DNA from: Hofstenia miamia
Lineage: Eukaryota > Xenacoelomorpha > Acoela > Hofsteniidae
Assembly (NCBI GenBank): GCA_900660155.1
Contig: CABFPE010000123.1
Location: 828,304 to 892,303, forward strand
DNA length: 64,000 nt
Direction: 5' to 3'
Shown piece by piece: positions 27,001-46,315 of the stretch. The notes beneath the pieces are model-generated. The model searched no databases. It saw nothing but the letters and a program-made list of their open reading frames with translations, and had not been told where the DNA came from. A program made the translations under genes and the position numbers. Each line of letters begins with the position of its first letter. Within the stretch, counting starts at the first letter, position 1.

Positions 27001-27756
27001 GAGTAGTGAATCTTTTTAGTTCAAGTTGGGGCCATGATTCGGTTTTCAAAATAGAAAAATCGAATTCTGGTCAGGTTCAAATCTGGAAATGTTTTCTACA
27101 AGTATTCAACTCACATTTCAACCGGGACCTCTGAAAATCAAGCGTTTGACTAATAAGATGACTTCAGTAATAATTTAAAATTCAAAAGCTATAACAGATT
27201 AATTAAGCTATGGATTTCTAAGGGCAATGGCACCTTCAGAGAAAGTCGTGGTGGCGCAAGCCTCTCCTAAACTGCAAAGTCAAAAAATACATTGAATACA
27301 TTTAGTAAGTTTAATTATTTTCTTCATGGCATATATTATTATAGGAATGCGTTTATTTTTATAAAACACTAAAGTAACACATTTGTTCAAATAGGAAAGT
27401 ACATATATTTAACAAATTTTAGGATGTGCACGCCTCTTCTAACTAAAATTGCTGGACCGGCCTCTAAATTAAGGTAAGCTCTGCACTCTGAGCTCATTGA
27501 TCTCAATAAAACAGGGTTCTCTCATTCGGGTTCTTTTTTGTAAGTCATTTAAATGATGATTTAGCATTATTCAAGAATTTTCTTTAACTTACGCAGAAAT
27601 GTGTTGAGATTACAATGTGAGGATGTGATAATAGAGGTATAGCCCAAACAATAATCTATTATATATCCAACAATAAATGTTCTATTTGTCACTAGCATCC
27701 TAACAAAAGTTTCATTTAAATCAAATGAATTCTAAGTAAGCTCCAAGTTATTAAGA
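24041..27756. other. Intergenic AT-rich sequence, no gene seen
   Basis: No supported coding region. 25515-25565 has repeated GGAAATGGAATGG-type words. 26388-26400 contains GGGTTCAAATCCA, which looks like a tRNA T-loop but has no surrounding cloverleaf. The 3' UTR of the ARF-family gene probably occupies the right end. Confidence 0.4.
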
Positions 27757-34929
<7,173 letters not shown>

Positions 34930-35830
34930 CGTTGTAGTGTAGTGGCTTTCGTGGTAGTCTAACTGACGTTAAATGGCGTTTGGCCAAATGAATTGACATC
35001 CACCGAGTGTACAGTCCATTTGTACACTATCGCATGTTGTTAGTGTTTTTCTCACAAGGAAATTAATTTAACATTAACGGCAAATAAATATTGTAGGCGG
35101 CCTTTAAAACGCTAATAATTAATTAAGGAGTTTCTTGCGGCATGTGTTATGTAGAGATGCGGAAATGGATAAACAATTTATTTAAATTATTTATGCACGA
35201 ACGATAAAGAATTGAAAAATCTTATTTTCTTTTACTCTACATTATTTATGAATTGTGTTACTAATCGCGCTTTTGTCACAAAATATCTTTATCCTTATAC
35301 AACAATGTTGGTTAGAGTTAAAGTATAACAGGCGTGTGTAAGGTCATTTGTGTCGCCATATATACACACAAACAGAACTGAATTTAATTGAAAAAGATGA
35401 AAATAGGCTGATCTTTGTTTGATTTATTGGTATTACTTCTGAAAATTATTTACCATTGCAGTAACCAGGCCGGGCATCAAAATGGTTGGCGGACTGGATT
35501 GTGGCTCCATGTGCCCCCAGTTGCACACCGCAGAACAAGAATATGATACAAAAGCCTTTTAGTATTCACATAATAAACACTAAATCGTTTTTTGAACGTT
35601 AAATTATAAAGAAAATGTTTGCGTCATCAAAGAATAAAAATAAGATTATAATGTTAAAATACTAATAAGTAAAATCAACGCAATGATTCATATTAATGAT
35701 CTTTTTGAACTTGTGAGCACCTGTTGCTGTTGGAAACCTTAGTAAAATAATAAAAATGCTTGACCAATGGAGTAATCAGGAATATAAATAGAATAACAGA
35801 AAAAAGTTGACATGTATTTGTATTGCGATA
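34930..35830. other. 5' flank of the ARF-family gene
   Basis: Contains the likely promoter and 5' UTR of the GTPase gene. No distinct element is recognised. 35440-35530 is slightly GC-richer, without a coding signal. Confidence 0.4.
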
Positions 35831-38800
35831 CCGAGAAACAGCCCCGCCGCGTCGATGGGGCTGAAGAGGGCTTAGCCCCATCATTCAAATCATAAGCCTC
35901 ATCCGATAAAATTAAAAGAGTACACTAAAAATCTACTATTATTTAATTTTATTTTTTCAGTGACATATTTAAAAAATTGTTTGACTGATTGGTTGTTATG
36001 TATAATTTATTTAATATAACAATTTTGATGAAAACATTTTAACCATTATTTTTATACCGCTTACAAGGTAAATGAATTTTGATAATGCTCTATGGGATAG
36101 TGAACGAACACAATTATGTATAAATCAATTGAAATATGTTTCACAGTGAACTAAATAATAATTGTTTGGAGTAGCCATTATTTATTTTGAGCTATTTTGG
36201 ATATGATTTTACTTCAAATAATTAATTTTACTTAACTATTGTTTGATTTGAGTTTGATTCATTTTTATATCATATGATTATATTAAAAATACACATTTCT
36301 TTTTGATGTACCTATTAAATTTTATAAACTTTATTTTTAGAAATGTCATTATGTCATTATGTGCCTACTGATTTATTACACAATGAACCAAGTCAGCCGA
36401 TCTTACAATATCCTAAAACCTCTTTTGGAAATCAGGAAAGGTCATTCAATTTACGTTGGTACTTGGGAAAACCTCGGTTGGAATACTCACAAAAACGAGA
36501 TGCAGCGTTTTTGTTTTAGAAAATTTTCTTCTACAACAAACACTAGNATTGACTTCATTCTTAATGTAATTTTCATGCAAACTCAAATAAAGCAAGATAG
36601 TTTACAGTATACAAAATTGTTCTATATGCATTCGACAAGTTCATCTAGTAGTTGCAATACTTTAAATGGGATTAACGGTTTTGTTTGTTTAGACGTAGAT
36701 GTCAAAATACTATATCCACTGTTTAGAAAATGCTCATAAAAGCTTTTATAGGTTGTTATTGATTCATTTTGCCGCGCACTAAATATTTATGGTAACAGCT
36801 TTGCTGGCATTCAATTAAAGAATGCTATAATTAATTCCTACAAAACATTTTCTGTTAGCAAAATTGTAAATTTAAATTTTGCTGGCAATATAAATTTTCA
36901 AATTGATCCGTTAGATGGCTACAACATTTACAAAAATGATGTTCTCAATTTCTCCATATGACACAAAAAATCTACTATTATTTAATTTTATTTTTTCAGT
37001 GACATTTTAAAATATTGTTTGACTGATTGGTTGTTATGTATAATTTATTTAATATAACAATTTTGATGAAAACATTTTAACCATTATTTTTATACTACTT
37101 ACAAGATAAATGATTTTTGATACTGCTCTATGGGATAGTGAATATAATTATGTATAAATCAATTCACAGTGAACTAAATAATCGTTTGGAGTAGCTATTA
37201 TTTATTTTGAGTTATTTTGGATATGATTTTAATTCAAATAATTAATTTTACTAACTATTGTTTGATTTGATTTTGATTCATTTTTATATCATATGATTAT
37301 ATTAGAATTACACAAGTCTTTTTAATGTACCTATTAAATTTTATAAACTTTATTCTTAGAAATGTCACTTCTTAACTACTTTCAAAGACCAACAACCTCT
37401 AAATCACAAAATTCGCCTCATTTTGTGCCTACCTTGGTTGGAATACTCAAAAGAACGAGATGCAGCGTTTTTGTTTTAGAAAATTTTCTTCTACAACAAA
37501 CACTGTGAATTTCTGTTTCGAAATAGTGGTTTCAAAATCTGGAAAAGAAGAAAGGATTTAATCTTCATGAATTATCATCAGATCTTATTAAATCAATGAA
37601 AGCTTGGAAAGAATTACAAATGAGAAATGATAAAAACCAAAAAATTACTTCATTGTTATCAGAAACCCAACTTGAAAAAATCGCTATTACCTGAGTTGCA
37701 TCTTTGATGTTCACAAGTTTTTGGTAATAAACGAATTTCCCTTTAGAGGTGATTCCGATTCATCAATTTTTAACAGTAATCTAGAAATGAATGATATTCA
37801 ATCAGGATTGTTTATGCGTTTGTTTGAATACACTTTATTAAAGGATGAAAAACGTTGTGCTATTGTAAAGACAATTCCGAAAATTGCTACTTATAAATCG
37901 CACCAAACTCAAAATGGTAATATTTCACTAATGGCAATAATGGTACAGGAAAAATAGTTGAGAAAGTCAACTCTTCTGATATACCTTTTTTCACCCTAAA
38001 AGGTAATGGCACTAAAGATGCTACTGGTACTGATAATATATCAATGTAGTTCGAGCTCTTAAAGATGCTATTCCATTTGAACATCTTATATTTATTGAGA
38101 CGACGTCAGATCTTTGTGCAGAGGCAATAACAAATGTTATTCTTAATTGCTTAAAATCCTTGAAAATTATTCCAAATCGTATAATTTCGCAATGCTATAA
38201 TGGGGCTTCAGTCATGTCGGGTAAACATGGTGGAGTTCTAGCTAGATTTCAAAAGCAGTTAGGACAATCCATTCCCTATATTCATTGCCATAACCACAAG
38301 CTGCACTTAGTTATCATCCATGATATATCAGAAAATAATAAGGTAAAACAATACTTTGAAACTTGTAGCTTTCTATATAACTTTACAAGAAGCCTTACAG
38401 TGACTCAGTTATATACAGGTACAAAGTTAGCAAGATTAATGGATCAGAGATGGGACGGTCACTACAAAATAACAAAAATGTCTTACAAAATTATGAAGCA
38501 ATAATAGAACTTTTGAATACTTGCATCAATAATTCACATTCTGCAAATATTTTTATTGAAGCAACAGGTTTATTAAGATTCACAGTTCATAGTTTCGTTT
38601 TATTGCAAATTTCATGGTTATGATACTTCTTAGCCTCAAGCCTGCTAATGACATTCTTCAATCTGAGTCAATGGACCTATGCACTGTCAGCAAAGTTGTG
38701 AAAAATTCTTTAGAGATTATTAAGAATTACCGAAATTTGACGAATTTAACAAAATGAATGATGAAAATTTCAATGAAGAAAATATAAATGTAAATTTGTT

Positions 38801-39555
38801 ACCAACCAAAAAAAGGAAAGTAAATCTATCGGAAAAATTTCAAGGTGCCACTTTAACAGATATTATTGGAAATAAAAGCAAAGGTGAATTTACAAAAACT
38901 CGAATTCTAAGTTTATATAATTCAGTAATTGACAGAGTAGTTGAAGAAATTGAAGCTCGATTTAATCATGATAACATTATGTTATTGAAGAGTATTCAGT
39001 GCTTGACTTCAGTGGATAGTGATTCATTTTTAGAAATAGATAGACTTAGAGTAATATCCACTTATTGTCACATTATGTTTCGAGTCTTAAAAATGAAGCA
39101 GACAACTGTTTCTCATTTCTTGAAAAACAAATTTCCCGAAAAGTTTTTCACTGCTGATTTAAAAGAAATAACAAAATTTCTCTTTCCATATCGTGAGGCT
39201 TTCCCCTTAATTTATAGTTTGTATGCAGGTGCTTTGACGTTTAAGGCATTAACAAGCTTATGTGAACCTACGTTCAGTACACTGGCTAGAGTACTTACAC
39301 CCTACTGAAGGACAATGTTGAATGAAAGAAAAGCTCAACTAATATTGCTCTCACATGAAAAAAGTATAACTAAAAATTCTTTGTTTCTCCGGCGATTCAA
39401 TGAACAAAAGAATCGCCGATTACAACTGTTTTAAAATCTTTGTCGAGTTATTAAATATATGCTGTTTGTATTGATTTTGAATAGTTCATTAGGCCAATTC
39501 TAAACTTAGATAGCCCCATTTAGTAATTTTGTCAAGCGGCGTGCCCGCCGAGGAA
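35831..39555 (+). mobile_element. hAT transposon with 8-bp target duplications and a duplicated 5' part
   Basis: Element 35839-39547. The outer ends CAGCCCCGCCGC and the inverse of CGGGCACGCCGC match at 9 of 12 bases, and the flanking 8-mers CCGAGAAA (35831-35838) and CCGAGGAA (39548-39555) match at 7 of 8, both as expected for hAT. The transposase is of the TTF-zinc-finger/ZMYM1-like type. TTF remnants lie at about 36360-36540 (NEPSQPI, FNLRWYLGKPRLEYSQKRDA), RNase H-like parts at 37720-38500 (CYNGASVMSGKHGG, CHNHKLHLV), and the C-terminal dimerisation region at 38754-39308 (CEPTFSTLARVLTPY). The frame is broken by several stops and frameshifts. About 440 bp from 35923 recur from 36961, so the 5' part is duplicated. 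Confidence 0.85.
37721..39308 (+). pseudogene. hAT transposase remnant (ZMYM1-like)
   Basis: Pieces in order: FPFRGDSDSS at 37737, ISLMA and the KGNGTKDATGT area at 37925-38050, the catalytic-core CYNGASVMSGKHGG with CHNHKLHLV at 38160-38504, and the helical plus dimerisation part at 38754-39308 ending TFSTLARVLTPY. An in-frame TGA follows directly (39306-39308), where family members continue with R.ML.ERKAQL; that continuation is still readable to about 39360. It cannot encode a full transposase as it stands. Confidence 0.8.
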
Positions 39556-39605
39556 TGAATTTTTCGAATTATAGTTCAACTTACAATCGCTGCACTTCGT
39601 CTTTT

Positions 39606-40465
39606 TCATAGCAACAAATCAAAGTTGAAGAAAAAGTGATTAAATAGAAAAGTATGCTGTCCAACCGGATATTTGACCTCTTTCCACATATTTTCAATGT
39701 TAAGGTCTGAAGATTGACGAGGCCAGTCAGCAAGGATAGCAATCCCCTTATTGTGGAAGAAATTTTTCATTTCTTTTGAGGTATGACATGAAGCACCATC
39801 GTCCTGATATATTGAATCACTTGTAAGAAGTCGCAAAAGTTCCTTCTCTAGAATCTAAGCATATTGAGAGCTTCAAAGAGTACCAGTTATGTTAACAATC
39901 TTGCGAAGGCCATGTTTCCATATTGCAACCCATACCATGACAGACTTCCCACCATACTTCATGGTCCCTCGAGTAAATTTAGGCAAGAATCTTAACTTCT
40001 GCACAGTTGGTCTTTTCATCAACATTCTTTTTGATGAGTATATCTCAATTCTTGACCAATCAACTTGGCCCACCTCATCCAGCGTAATCTTTGCTTTAAG
40101 GTTAAGAATGGCTTTCTGGGTGCCACAAAAGTCCCAATTTAGTAATTCTTCAGGATGTTTCGCACAGTTCTTGCTGTCACAAGGTGACTATCAAGTCCTT
40201 CCTTGCAAAATTCCTCTGAATTTTTCCTGGGATTTCGCTTTGAAAGGCACATAAGAGCTTATTGGGAGATTTTGGAGGTCTTCTTTGGTCTTCCGGACTT
40301 TAGCTTGGGGGCAATTAAGTTTTCAGAAATGAAACGTCTGATGATATCCCCGACAGTACTTTGAGATCGCTCTTCAAGTTGATCTATATTACATTGACTC
40401 ATCCCTGCTGAATGTTTAGGGATAATCAACTCCTGGGTGGCAATAGGTATGTAACCAGGCATCAT
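39606..40465 (-). pseudogene. Decayed Tc1-like transposase
   Basis: Three minus-strand pieces in family order. The HTH/homeodomain-like N-terminus lies at 40465-40259 (ending KLKSGRPKKTSK). The middle of the DDE domain lies at 40073-39873 (WSRIEIYSS, then KYGGKSVMVWVAIW). The end lies at 39836-39606 (YQDDGASCHTSK and WPRQSSDLNIENMW, holding the second Asp and the Glu). The first catalytic Asp appears lost: the usual DE is SR. The proline before IEN is also gone, and frameshifts separate the pieces. I did not find its terminal inverted repeats. It directly abuts the hAT element. Confidence 0.85.
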
Positions 40466-40984
40466 ATATGGCGAAGAAAGACTGTTGTTAGATATTTCCC
40501 AAATAAATAGACTGAAAAAAGCTCAGCCAATGAAATTTTTTACAGATTTGGTCTGAAGTGGGCGAATACATCTTTCCAAGAAAACATTTGCTAACCACAA
40601 GCATTGCAGGATTTCTCCTTGAGATTTAATTAAACAATGATAATTATCTCTCAACATTGATTGATTTCTCTTTCTGCAACACCAAATCTAATTAAAAGTT
40701 ACCTATGACATTCTTGCCGTCAATTTTTTGGAAATATTTATGACACATCATGGGTGGTCGAAGTTTTTTTCAGGTACTGAATATATATACATATATGCAT
40801 ATTATTTGAAATTTTTTGGAACAGTCACAAACCTTGTGAAGAAATTGTTCGTTCATTATAATAGTGTGCAAATAGTAAAAAAATTGCAGAAATTAACAGA
40901 TTCTGTGTACGGTGGGAGGCTCATTCGTATAATTTAAAACGGATTTTCTCAGTTAATTAAAAAAATTCTAGATAACTTAAAATT

Positions 40985-41236
40985 TTAGGTGTTGGAATAC
41001 GCGTTGACGGTTTTTTCATTATTCCGACAGTTTTTCAGAGTTGGGACTTTGTCCTGTTTTTTATCACTCAACTTGATTTCGACTAAAATTTGCATCTCGT
41101 TAGAAAACGCTGTTGTACACTCCTTCCATTCAACAATGTATGCGTGAGCACAGTAACCGAGCTTTCTAAGAATTATACTTTTTTCATAAAAGACATAAAA
41201 GAAATTCTGTTTTATTAGTCTGACAATACCTTTCAT
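40985..41236 (-). other. Possible orphan coding segment
   Basis: A minus-strand frame with protein-like composition (KLGYCAHAYIVEWKECTT, then FSNEMQILVEIKLSDKK) ending at TAA 40985-40987, with a possible acceptor TATAATTCTTAG inside it at about 41170. No domain is recognised. It could be a last exon or chance. Confidence 0.25.
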
Positions 41237-41551
41237 TCAAAAATTTCAAATAATATGATGTTTGTATGATTACAATTGAGAAAAATGCATACAAAATTCA
41301 ATAAATTAACGATACATTCGTTGTCTAACCTCTTAGACATTTGACAACAACAAAGTTCTCATACCATAGTAATAATTACTCTGTATGCGTTGTAATATAA
41401 TGCTAGGTTGCAATCTTCTTGCAGTAATTTTGAATGCTAAGAAAAATTAAATTACCTGTAATTTAGGCAAATTTATTGGAGATTGAAAATATCCTAACAA
41501 AATCTATTCAAATGTTTTAAAAAATTGTAGGTGATGGCAAACAATTTTACA

Positions 41552-41891
41552 GAGCACACAATTCTTAATAAAAGTGGAGGTATTTTTCAATCTAGGTTTA
41601 AAGCGATAATACAAGATATCATTTGGGTTAAAATGATGAGCAAGTTTTATTTACGTTGAGAACAGCTTGACAAAGATAATCTAAAACTAAGGAAACTCTG
41701 CCTTGTCTGCAGGCTTTTTTTGAGCACACAATTCTTAATAAAAGTGGAGGTATTTTTCAATCTAAGTTTAAAGCGATAATACAAGATATCATTTGGGTTA
41801 AAATGATGAGCAAGTTTTATTTACGTTGAGAACAGCTTGACAAAGATAATCTAAAACTAAGGAAACTCTGCCTTGTCTGCAGGCTTTTTTT
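41552..41891. repeat. Tandem duplication, 170-bp unit, two copies
   Basis: 41552-41721 is repeated at 41722-41891 with one difference seen (CTAGG versus CTAAG). No N lies between the copies. Each copy ends in GCAGGCTTTTTTTGAGCA. It is a recent tandem duplication or an assembly effect. Confidence 0.9.
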
Positions 41892-42080
41892 GAGCAATCG
41901 TTTGCAACGATGCTCCTTGTATCTTCTGTAAATAAGAAACAGATTTCTCAATCTATTAAAAGTGGGAGCGAAATTTAAAGAGGAGAGAATATTCCATCAC
42001 GTGGTGTGTTTAGATCTTAGATATCTTTATTACTTTATTACTTATTACGCGTCAAACTCAGAAAGGCGTGTTAAACATGA

Positions 42081-42538
42081 ATTGTGATTATATTCATCAT
42101 TGAATAAAATTCCAGAAACTTAGAAATATTTATAAATATTTTAGCTGTACTTCATAACATATACGTCAAGCTATGATATATATATATATATATNNNNNNN
42201 NNNNNNNNNNNNNNNNNNNNNNNNNNNNNNNNNNNNNNNNNNNNNNNNNNNNNNNNNNNNNNNNNNNNNNNNNNNNNNNNNNNNNNNNNNNNNNNNNNNN
42301 NNNNNNNNNNNNNNNNNNNNNNNNNNNNNNNNNNNNNNNNNNNNNNNNNNNNNNNNNNNNNNNNNNNNNNNNNNNNNNNNNNNNNNNNNNNNNNNNNNNN
42401 NNNNNNNNNNNNNNNNNNNNNNNNNNNNNNNNNNNNNNNNNATTGTGATTATATTCATCATTGAATAAAATTCCAGAAACTTAGAAATATTTATAAATAT
42501 TTTAGCTGTACTTCATAACATATACGTCAAGCTATGCA

Positions 42539-42570
<32 letters not shown>
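42081..42570. repeat. 248-N gap flanked by direct copies and (AT)n
   Basis: 42081-42175 recurs at 42442-42536, each followed by an (AT)n tract (from 42176, and at 42539-42570). Like the other gaps, this looks like two haplotype ends facing each other across an unassembled microsatellite. Confidence 0.85.
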
Positions 42571-42574
<4 letters not shown>

Positions 42575-43476
42575 TAGATAGAACTACAAATCCATTTATT
42601 CTAATCCCTCTCATACCTTTTACAAAGAGATTTATATGAAGATTTCTGACTAATAACTTCAATAATATGTGTATTATAATGTAAATATAATTTAGTTAAA
42701 TATAACTTCCAATAATTTTTTGTTTTTACATTTAAAGTGAAAGGGAAGTTAATAATTAAAAAGGCAATTTGATAAATTTTCGTTGAATTCATCTATTCAG
42801 CGAAAACTACTGGAAAAGAGATGTAATTCGGTGTGCTGGCATTGTAGCAGGTGTATTTTTCTTAATCAGATATCGATTAATTACATTTCAAAATAAGATT
42901 TTTGCTATACTTTTCTTGATTAATTTGAGATAAATAAGAATATTTGTGGCTATTTACAGAGCTGTAAGCGGGCGCAATTTTTTTGTAGTTTGTATGAACA
43001 CTGAACTCTCGCAATTTACAGAAGTGATATGAAGCTACTCAACAAATACACTTTAAAATAATTCTAAATATCGATGCTTTTCAGTACAATTTTATGGTTA
43101 AATTTGCATACAAAAAGGACCAAATTTCATGTTCTTCAATTCAAATCCAAACTTGTCCTGACCCGGGAGACAGCTAGTCGAGCATTCAAATTGGCCATTC
43201 AATTTATATTTCACTCGTTATTCAAAAAGAAAATTTATAATCTTAGAGCTACTAATCACATTTTATCTTTTCATAGAGTATACTTTAATTAGTATTAAAA
43301 TTTTAAAGCGTTCCAATTATATATTAATATTTATCAATTTACAAAAGAAATTACCAATATTTTACAAAATAATAACCTTATACAAAAAGAATTTAAAACA
43401 ATACTTATGTATACAAATAAATCTCAATATGTTATTTTTATTATTCCAAATTAAAATTACTCCAATAGGATTTGGT
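42571..43476. other. Flank of methyltransferase gene 1
   Basis: AT-rich. On the minus strand AATAAA at 43442-43437 lies about 35 bp past the methyltransferase stop codon and is the likely polyadenylation signal. Nothing else is recognised. Confidence 0.5.
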
Positions 43477-44334
43477 TTATAAATCTTTAGCTTTAGTTGC
43501 TCTCACGCATGCAACTTTGTCTCCATTACAAAATTTATTTTCTTCATGATGAATTACTCGCATTTCTTCGATTTCAAACCCTGTTGCAGGTAGGCTTTTT
43601 TCAAGAAATTGTAAGTTTATGGGAACTGCACTTAGCTTCTGCATTCCTTTAATACAAGGAGTCCAAAATGACTGATTTAAAAAATCCAACAAACAAAACG
43701 TGCCACCCAGCTTTAGCATTCGATTTACAGTTCTCAGAACATTCCTATAATGGCCTTTACTTGGAACGGCATCCGTCAGAAACATTGTACTCACAACTAC
43801 ATCGTATGTACCCCACTGCATCTTCCTTCCACAGAAGATATCCTCCAAACTCATATCGTACTTTACAAAATTTTCAGGCAAGCACTTATCTTTAAGTGGG
43901 ATAAAATAATTGTTCAAATTCAAGTGCCCACGCTGCTCATTCATGGAATTTATAAATTCAATTATTTTTGTATAGTTATATCCTTGTTTGCCTTCACTAT
44001 TGATAGAAATCTTCAAATAGTCTAAGTTAGAGGAGAGAAAATCACTGCCTTCGACTGACGTTATTTGAGGGAATGCCGCTGCTGATAGCATATTTACTAC
44101 GGAAGGGCCGCATCCTAAATCATGAAACTTAATATTCTGACGTCTTCTGCATATTAATGAGATAAAATCATTTATCGAGCGGATGCTGAACCGCATAGTC
44201 CTTTGACCAGATGATACTTCCAAATCCGACTTTTCTTTGTCGAGCGTCAAAGCATTCCAGAAGCCCATGTATTTCTCCGGACTAAAAATCTTTTCGTATT
44301 TGTCATGTTTTTCTTGATAGCTTAAAATCGACAT
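43477..44334 (-). CDS. NNMT/PNMT/TEMT-family methyltransferase, copy 1
   Basis: Intact single-exon frame of 285 aa, the usual length for the family (human NNMT 264, PNMT 282). The N-terminal YEKIFSPEKYMGFWN matches the family's substrate-lid start. SAM-binding motif I is HDLGCGPS (71-78). SVEGSDFLSSN carries the acidic and Asn residues D98 and N103, equivalent to human NNMT D85 and N90, and YDMSLED has D160 (NNMT D142). TYDVVVSTMFLTDAVP and GGTFCLLDFLNQSFW follow, with D217 matching NNMT D197. It should transfer methyl from SAM to a small amine or pyridine-like substrate in the cytosol. Near the substrate pocket NNMT S201 and Y204 are replaced (Q, W), so nicotinamide is not assured. Closest relative here is copy 2. 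Confidence 0.92.
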   Translation of the reverse strand: MSILSYQEKHDKYEKIFSPEKYMGFWNALTLDKEKSDLEVSSGQRTMRFSIRSINDFISLICRRRQNIKFHDLGCGPSVVNMLSAAAFPQITSVEGSDFLSSNLDYLKISINSEGKQGYNYTKIIEFINSMNEQRGHLNLNNYFIPLKDKCLPENFVKYDMSLEDIFCGRKMQWGTYDVVVSTMFLTDAVPSKGHYRNVLRTVNRMLKLGGTFCLLDFLNQSFWTPCIKGMQKLSAVPINLQFLEKSLPATGFEIEEMRVIHHEENKFCNGDKVACVRATKAKDL

Positions 44335-44563
44335 TATGTTGACTTATAGACGCAGTTCAATTATTAAAATGATTTTAGTTGAAAAAATAACTTCCTTTAA
44401 AATACTTTTTAATTTCCGACAACGTAATTACCATTCATTTTCTGTCTGGAGAGATATAGGTGGAATATGACTCAGCGTTCATATATTCACTCGGGCGAGA
44501 ATACAGACTAAATTATTCGACGTCTAGCATTTGAACGAAATGTTTGTATGCTTAAAAGATGTG

Positions 44564-44573
44564 ATTGCGCAAT
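44564..44573. promoter_or_regulatory. C/EBP-type palindrome upstream of methyltransferase 1
   Basis: ATTGCGCAAT, the consensus C/EBP (bZIP) palindrome, 230 bp upstream of the start codon. The same 10-mer sits 225 bp upstream of copy 2, and both are preceded by a shared GCATTTGAACGAAA block. Function is inferred from conservation. Confidence 0.5.
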
Positions 44574-46315
44574 ATAGACATTTGCTGATTACTAACTCTA
44601 GATTTATTCTGTTTTAATATATGCGAACTATGCTCACCATAGGCCTAATGTAAATATGTGTCGTATAATTAGAAACTAAACCTCGAACTCTGATTGTAGG
44701 TTTATAAATGTTCAACTAACCATCACTACCATTAATTTGTATTGGAATTTTTTCAATTTTTTAGGGTTTTTTGAAAAAGTTTAGTGCCTCATAATACCTC
44801 ATAAACTAATAAAGCTATCCAAAACACCACAAGATAGAGAAGTGTCTGCTCTATCATTTTTTAGCTTAACTCGCAACTCGGTTTTATACTTTGCCCTCTG
44901 CCCTCTATATAGAAAGAATTTTTTCAGTTTTTTCGTCCTCTTCGCATTATTGCATCGAAGAATATTATTAATCAATTGACCACTGCAATTAACTTGCTAT
45001 TTATAGTTTTGCTTATCAAATTCATTAGTGAGCAAGTGTTCCAAAAACAAATTTAGTGTGTTTTAGTAGAAATGCGATTTCGAAATATCATGAAATAATT
45101 GATAATTATAGTTTTATTCTATCATTGACATCTGTTTTGCAAGTTATATTCTATTGAATTAACAGCGTATTACAATTTCCAATAAGCAAAAATATTGAAC
45201 TATATTTAAACACAGACTAAGAAAATAGTATTTGTACATGTATTCGGTTTATGAGGCGGCTGTCCATGTTCAAGGAGAAACGGCTACTGGGTTCTCTTAG
45301 ATATTACAGAAATTTCCAATAGCAGCTGTAACATGTTGCAACCATACATCCAACCTGCCTTTTAGTTAATTAAGAGATAATTTAAACATACTCGGTTTGC
45401 GTCATGCGAAAATTTAAATATAATTCTGTCATTTTTACACTGTTTCACTAATTCGACAGCTTGTCATTTATAAGAAATAGAGTTAAATTTGAATTTCTCG
45501 TTTGGTGAAATTTACTCCTTTCAAATAAACAAAGAGGTAAACTTGAAAAATAAGTTTTCAAATGAATTACCCATTGCTTCCTATCCAATATTAAGTTTCT
45601 CAATATATAAATATAAAAATAAGATCATTTACGAATTCTTCCTCTCTCACTATCTATAATTTGTCACTATTCTTGCAGGTAGTCTCATGAACAAACAAAG
45701 TCCTCAAACGCCCAATTTCATGATCTTGGCACCTTTGCTGCCCAATTCTGACATTTCATGACATTTCGGAAACACGTAGCAGTGCTGATAGATCAAAGAA
45801 CATGTGTGATTTCTACATTAGCAGATATGAAATTCGTTTCCGCACTATTTCTTTGCTATTTTTCAAAAAATCATTAATTAGTGCACTGTGCTGATTCCTT
45901 TTTGCTTCTTGATTTCTTAGCATGATATTTAACCATTCGAGTACACTTAGTGGTAAATATAACAGAATTTTTACTATTAAAGATGTGTAGAATAACAAAA
46001 TGGTACTCAAACGGTTAACACTGACTTCAAGTTCATGATTGTCTCTATGTATTTCTACGACTTATCATCCTGCAATAAAAAAGTTACTGCTATGCTTATA
46101 TGTAGTTTGTAAAAGAATACATTCTAACTAATAGATTGTGGATTTAAACTTTTCTAAAAATTTTTACAAATCTTCACTTCAAGATGAAAATAATCAACCA
46201 ATCCAACCATTTTCTGAGATCCGTGAATAGAATGTTTTCTTAAGTGTACATAGAAGCACAACACATAAAAATAGAACCCCTCTTGTTTACAATATATCTC
46301 TCTTTGCTTATTATT
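44574..46315. other. Intergenic, between methyltransferases 1 and 2
   Basis: AT-rich. A minus-strand frame at 45813-46010 (SVLEWLNIMLRNQEAK, then IVRKRISYLLM) is protein-like and has possible acceptors, but no known domain. No other feature. Confidence 0.35.

Noticed and set aside
42171-42461. Open frames across 42194-42441
   Set aside because: They consist of Ns flanked by (AT)n; no sequence supports them.
43668-44025. Plus-strand frames inside methyltransferase 1 (and similar ones in copies 3 and 4)
   Set aside because: Antisense shadows of the conserved coding frame.
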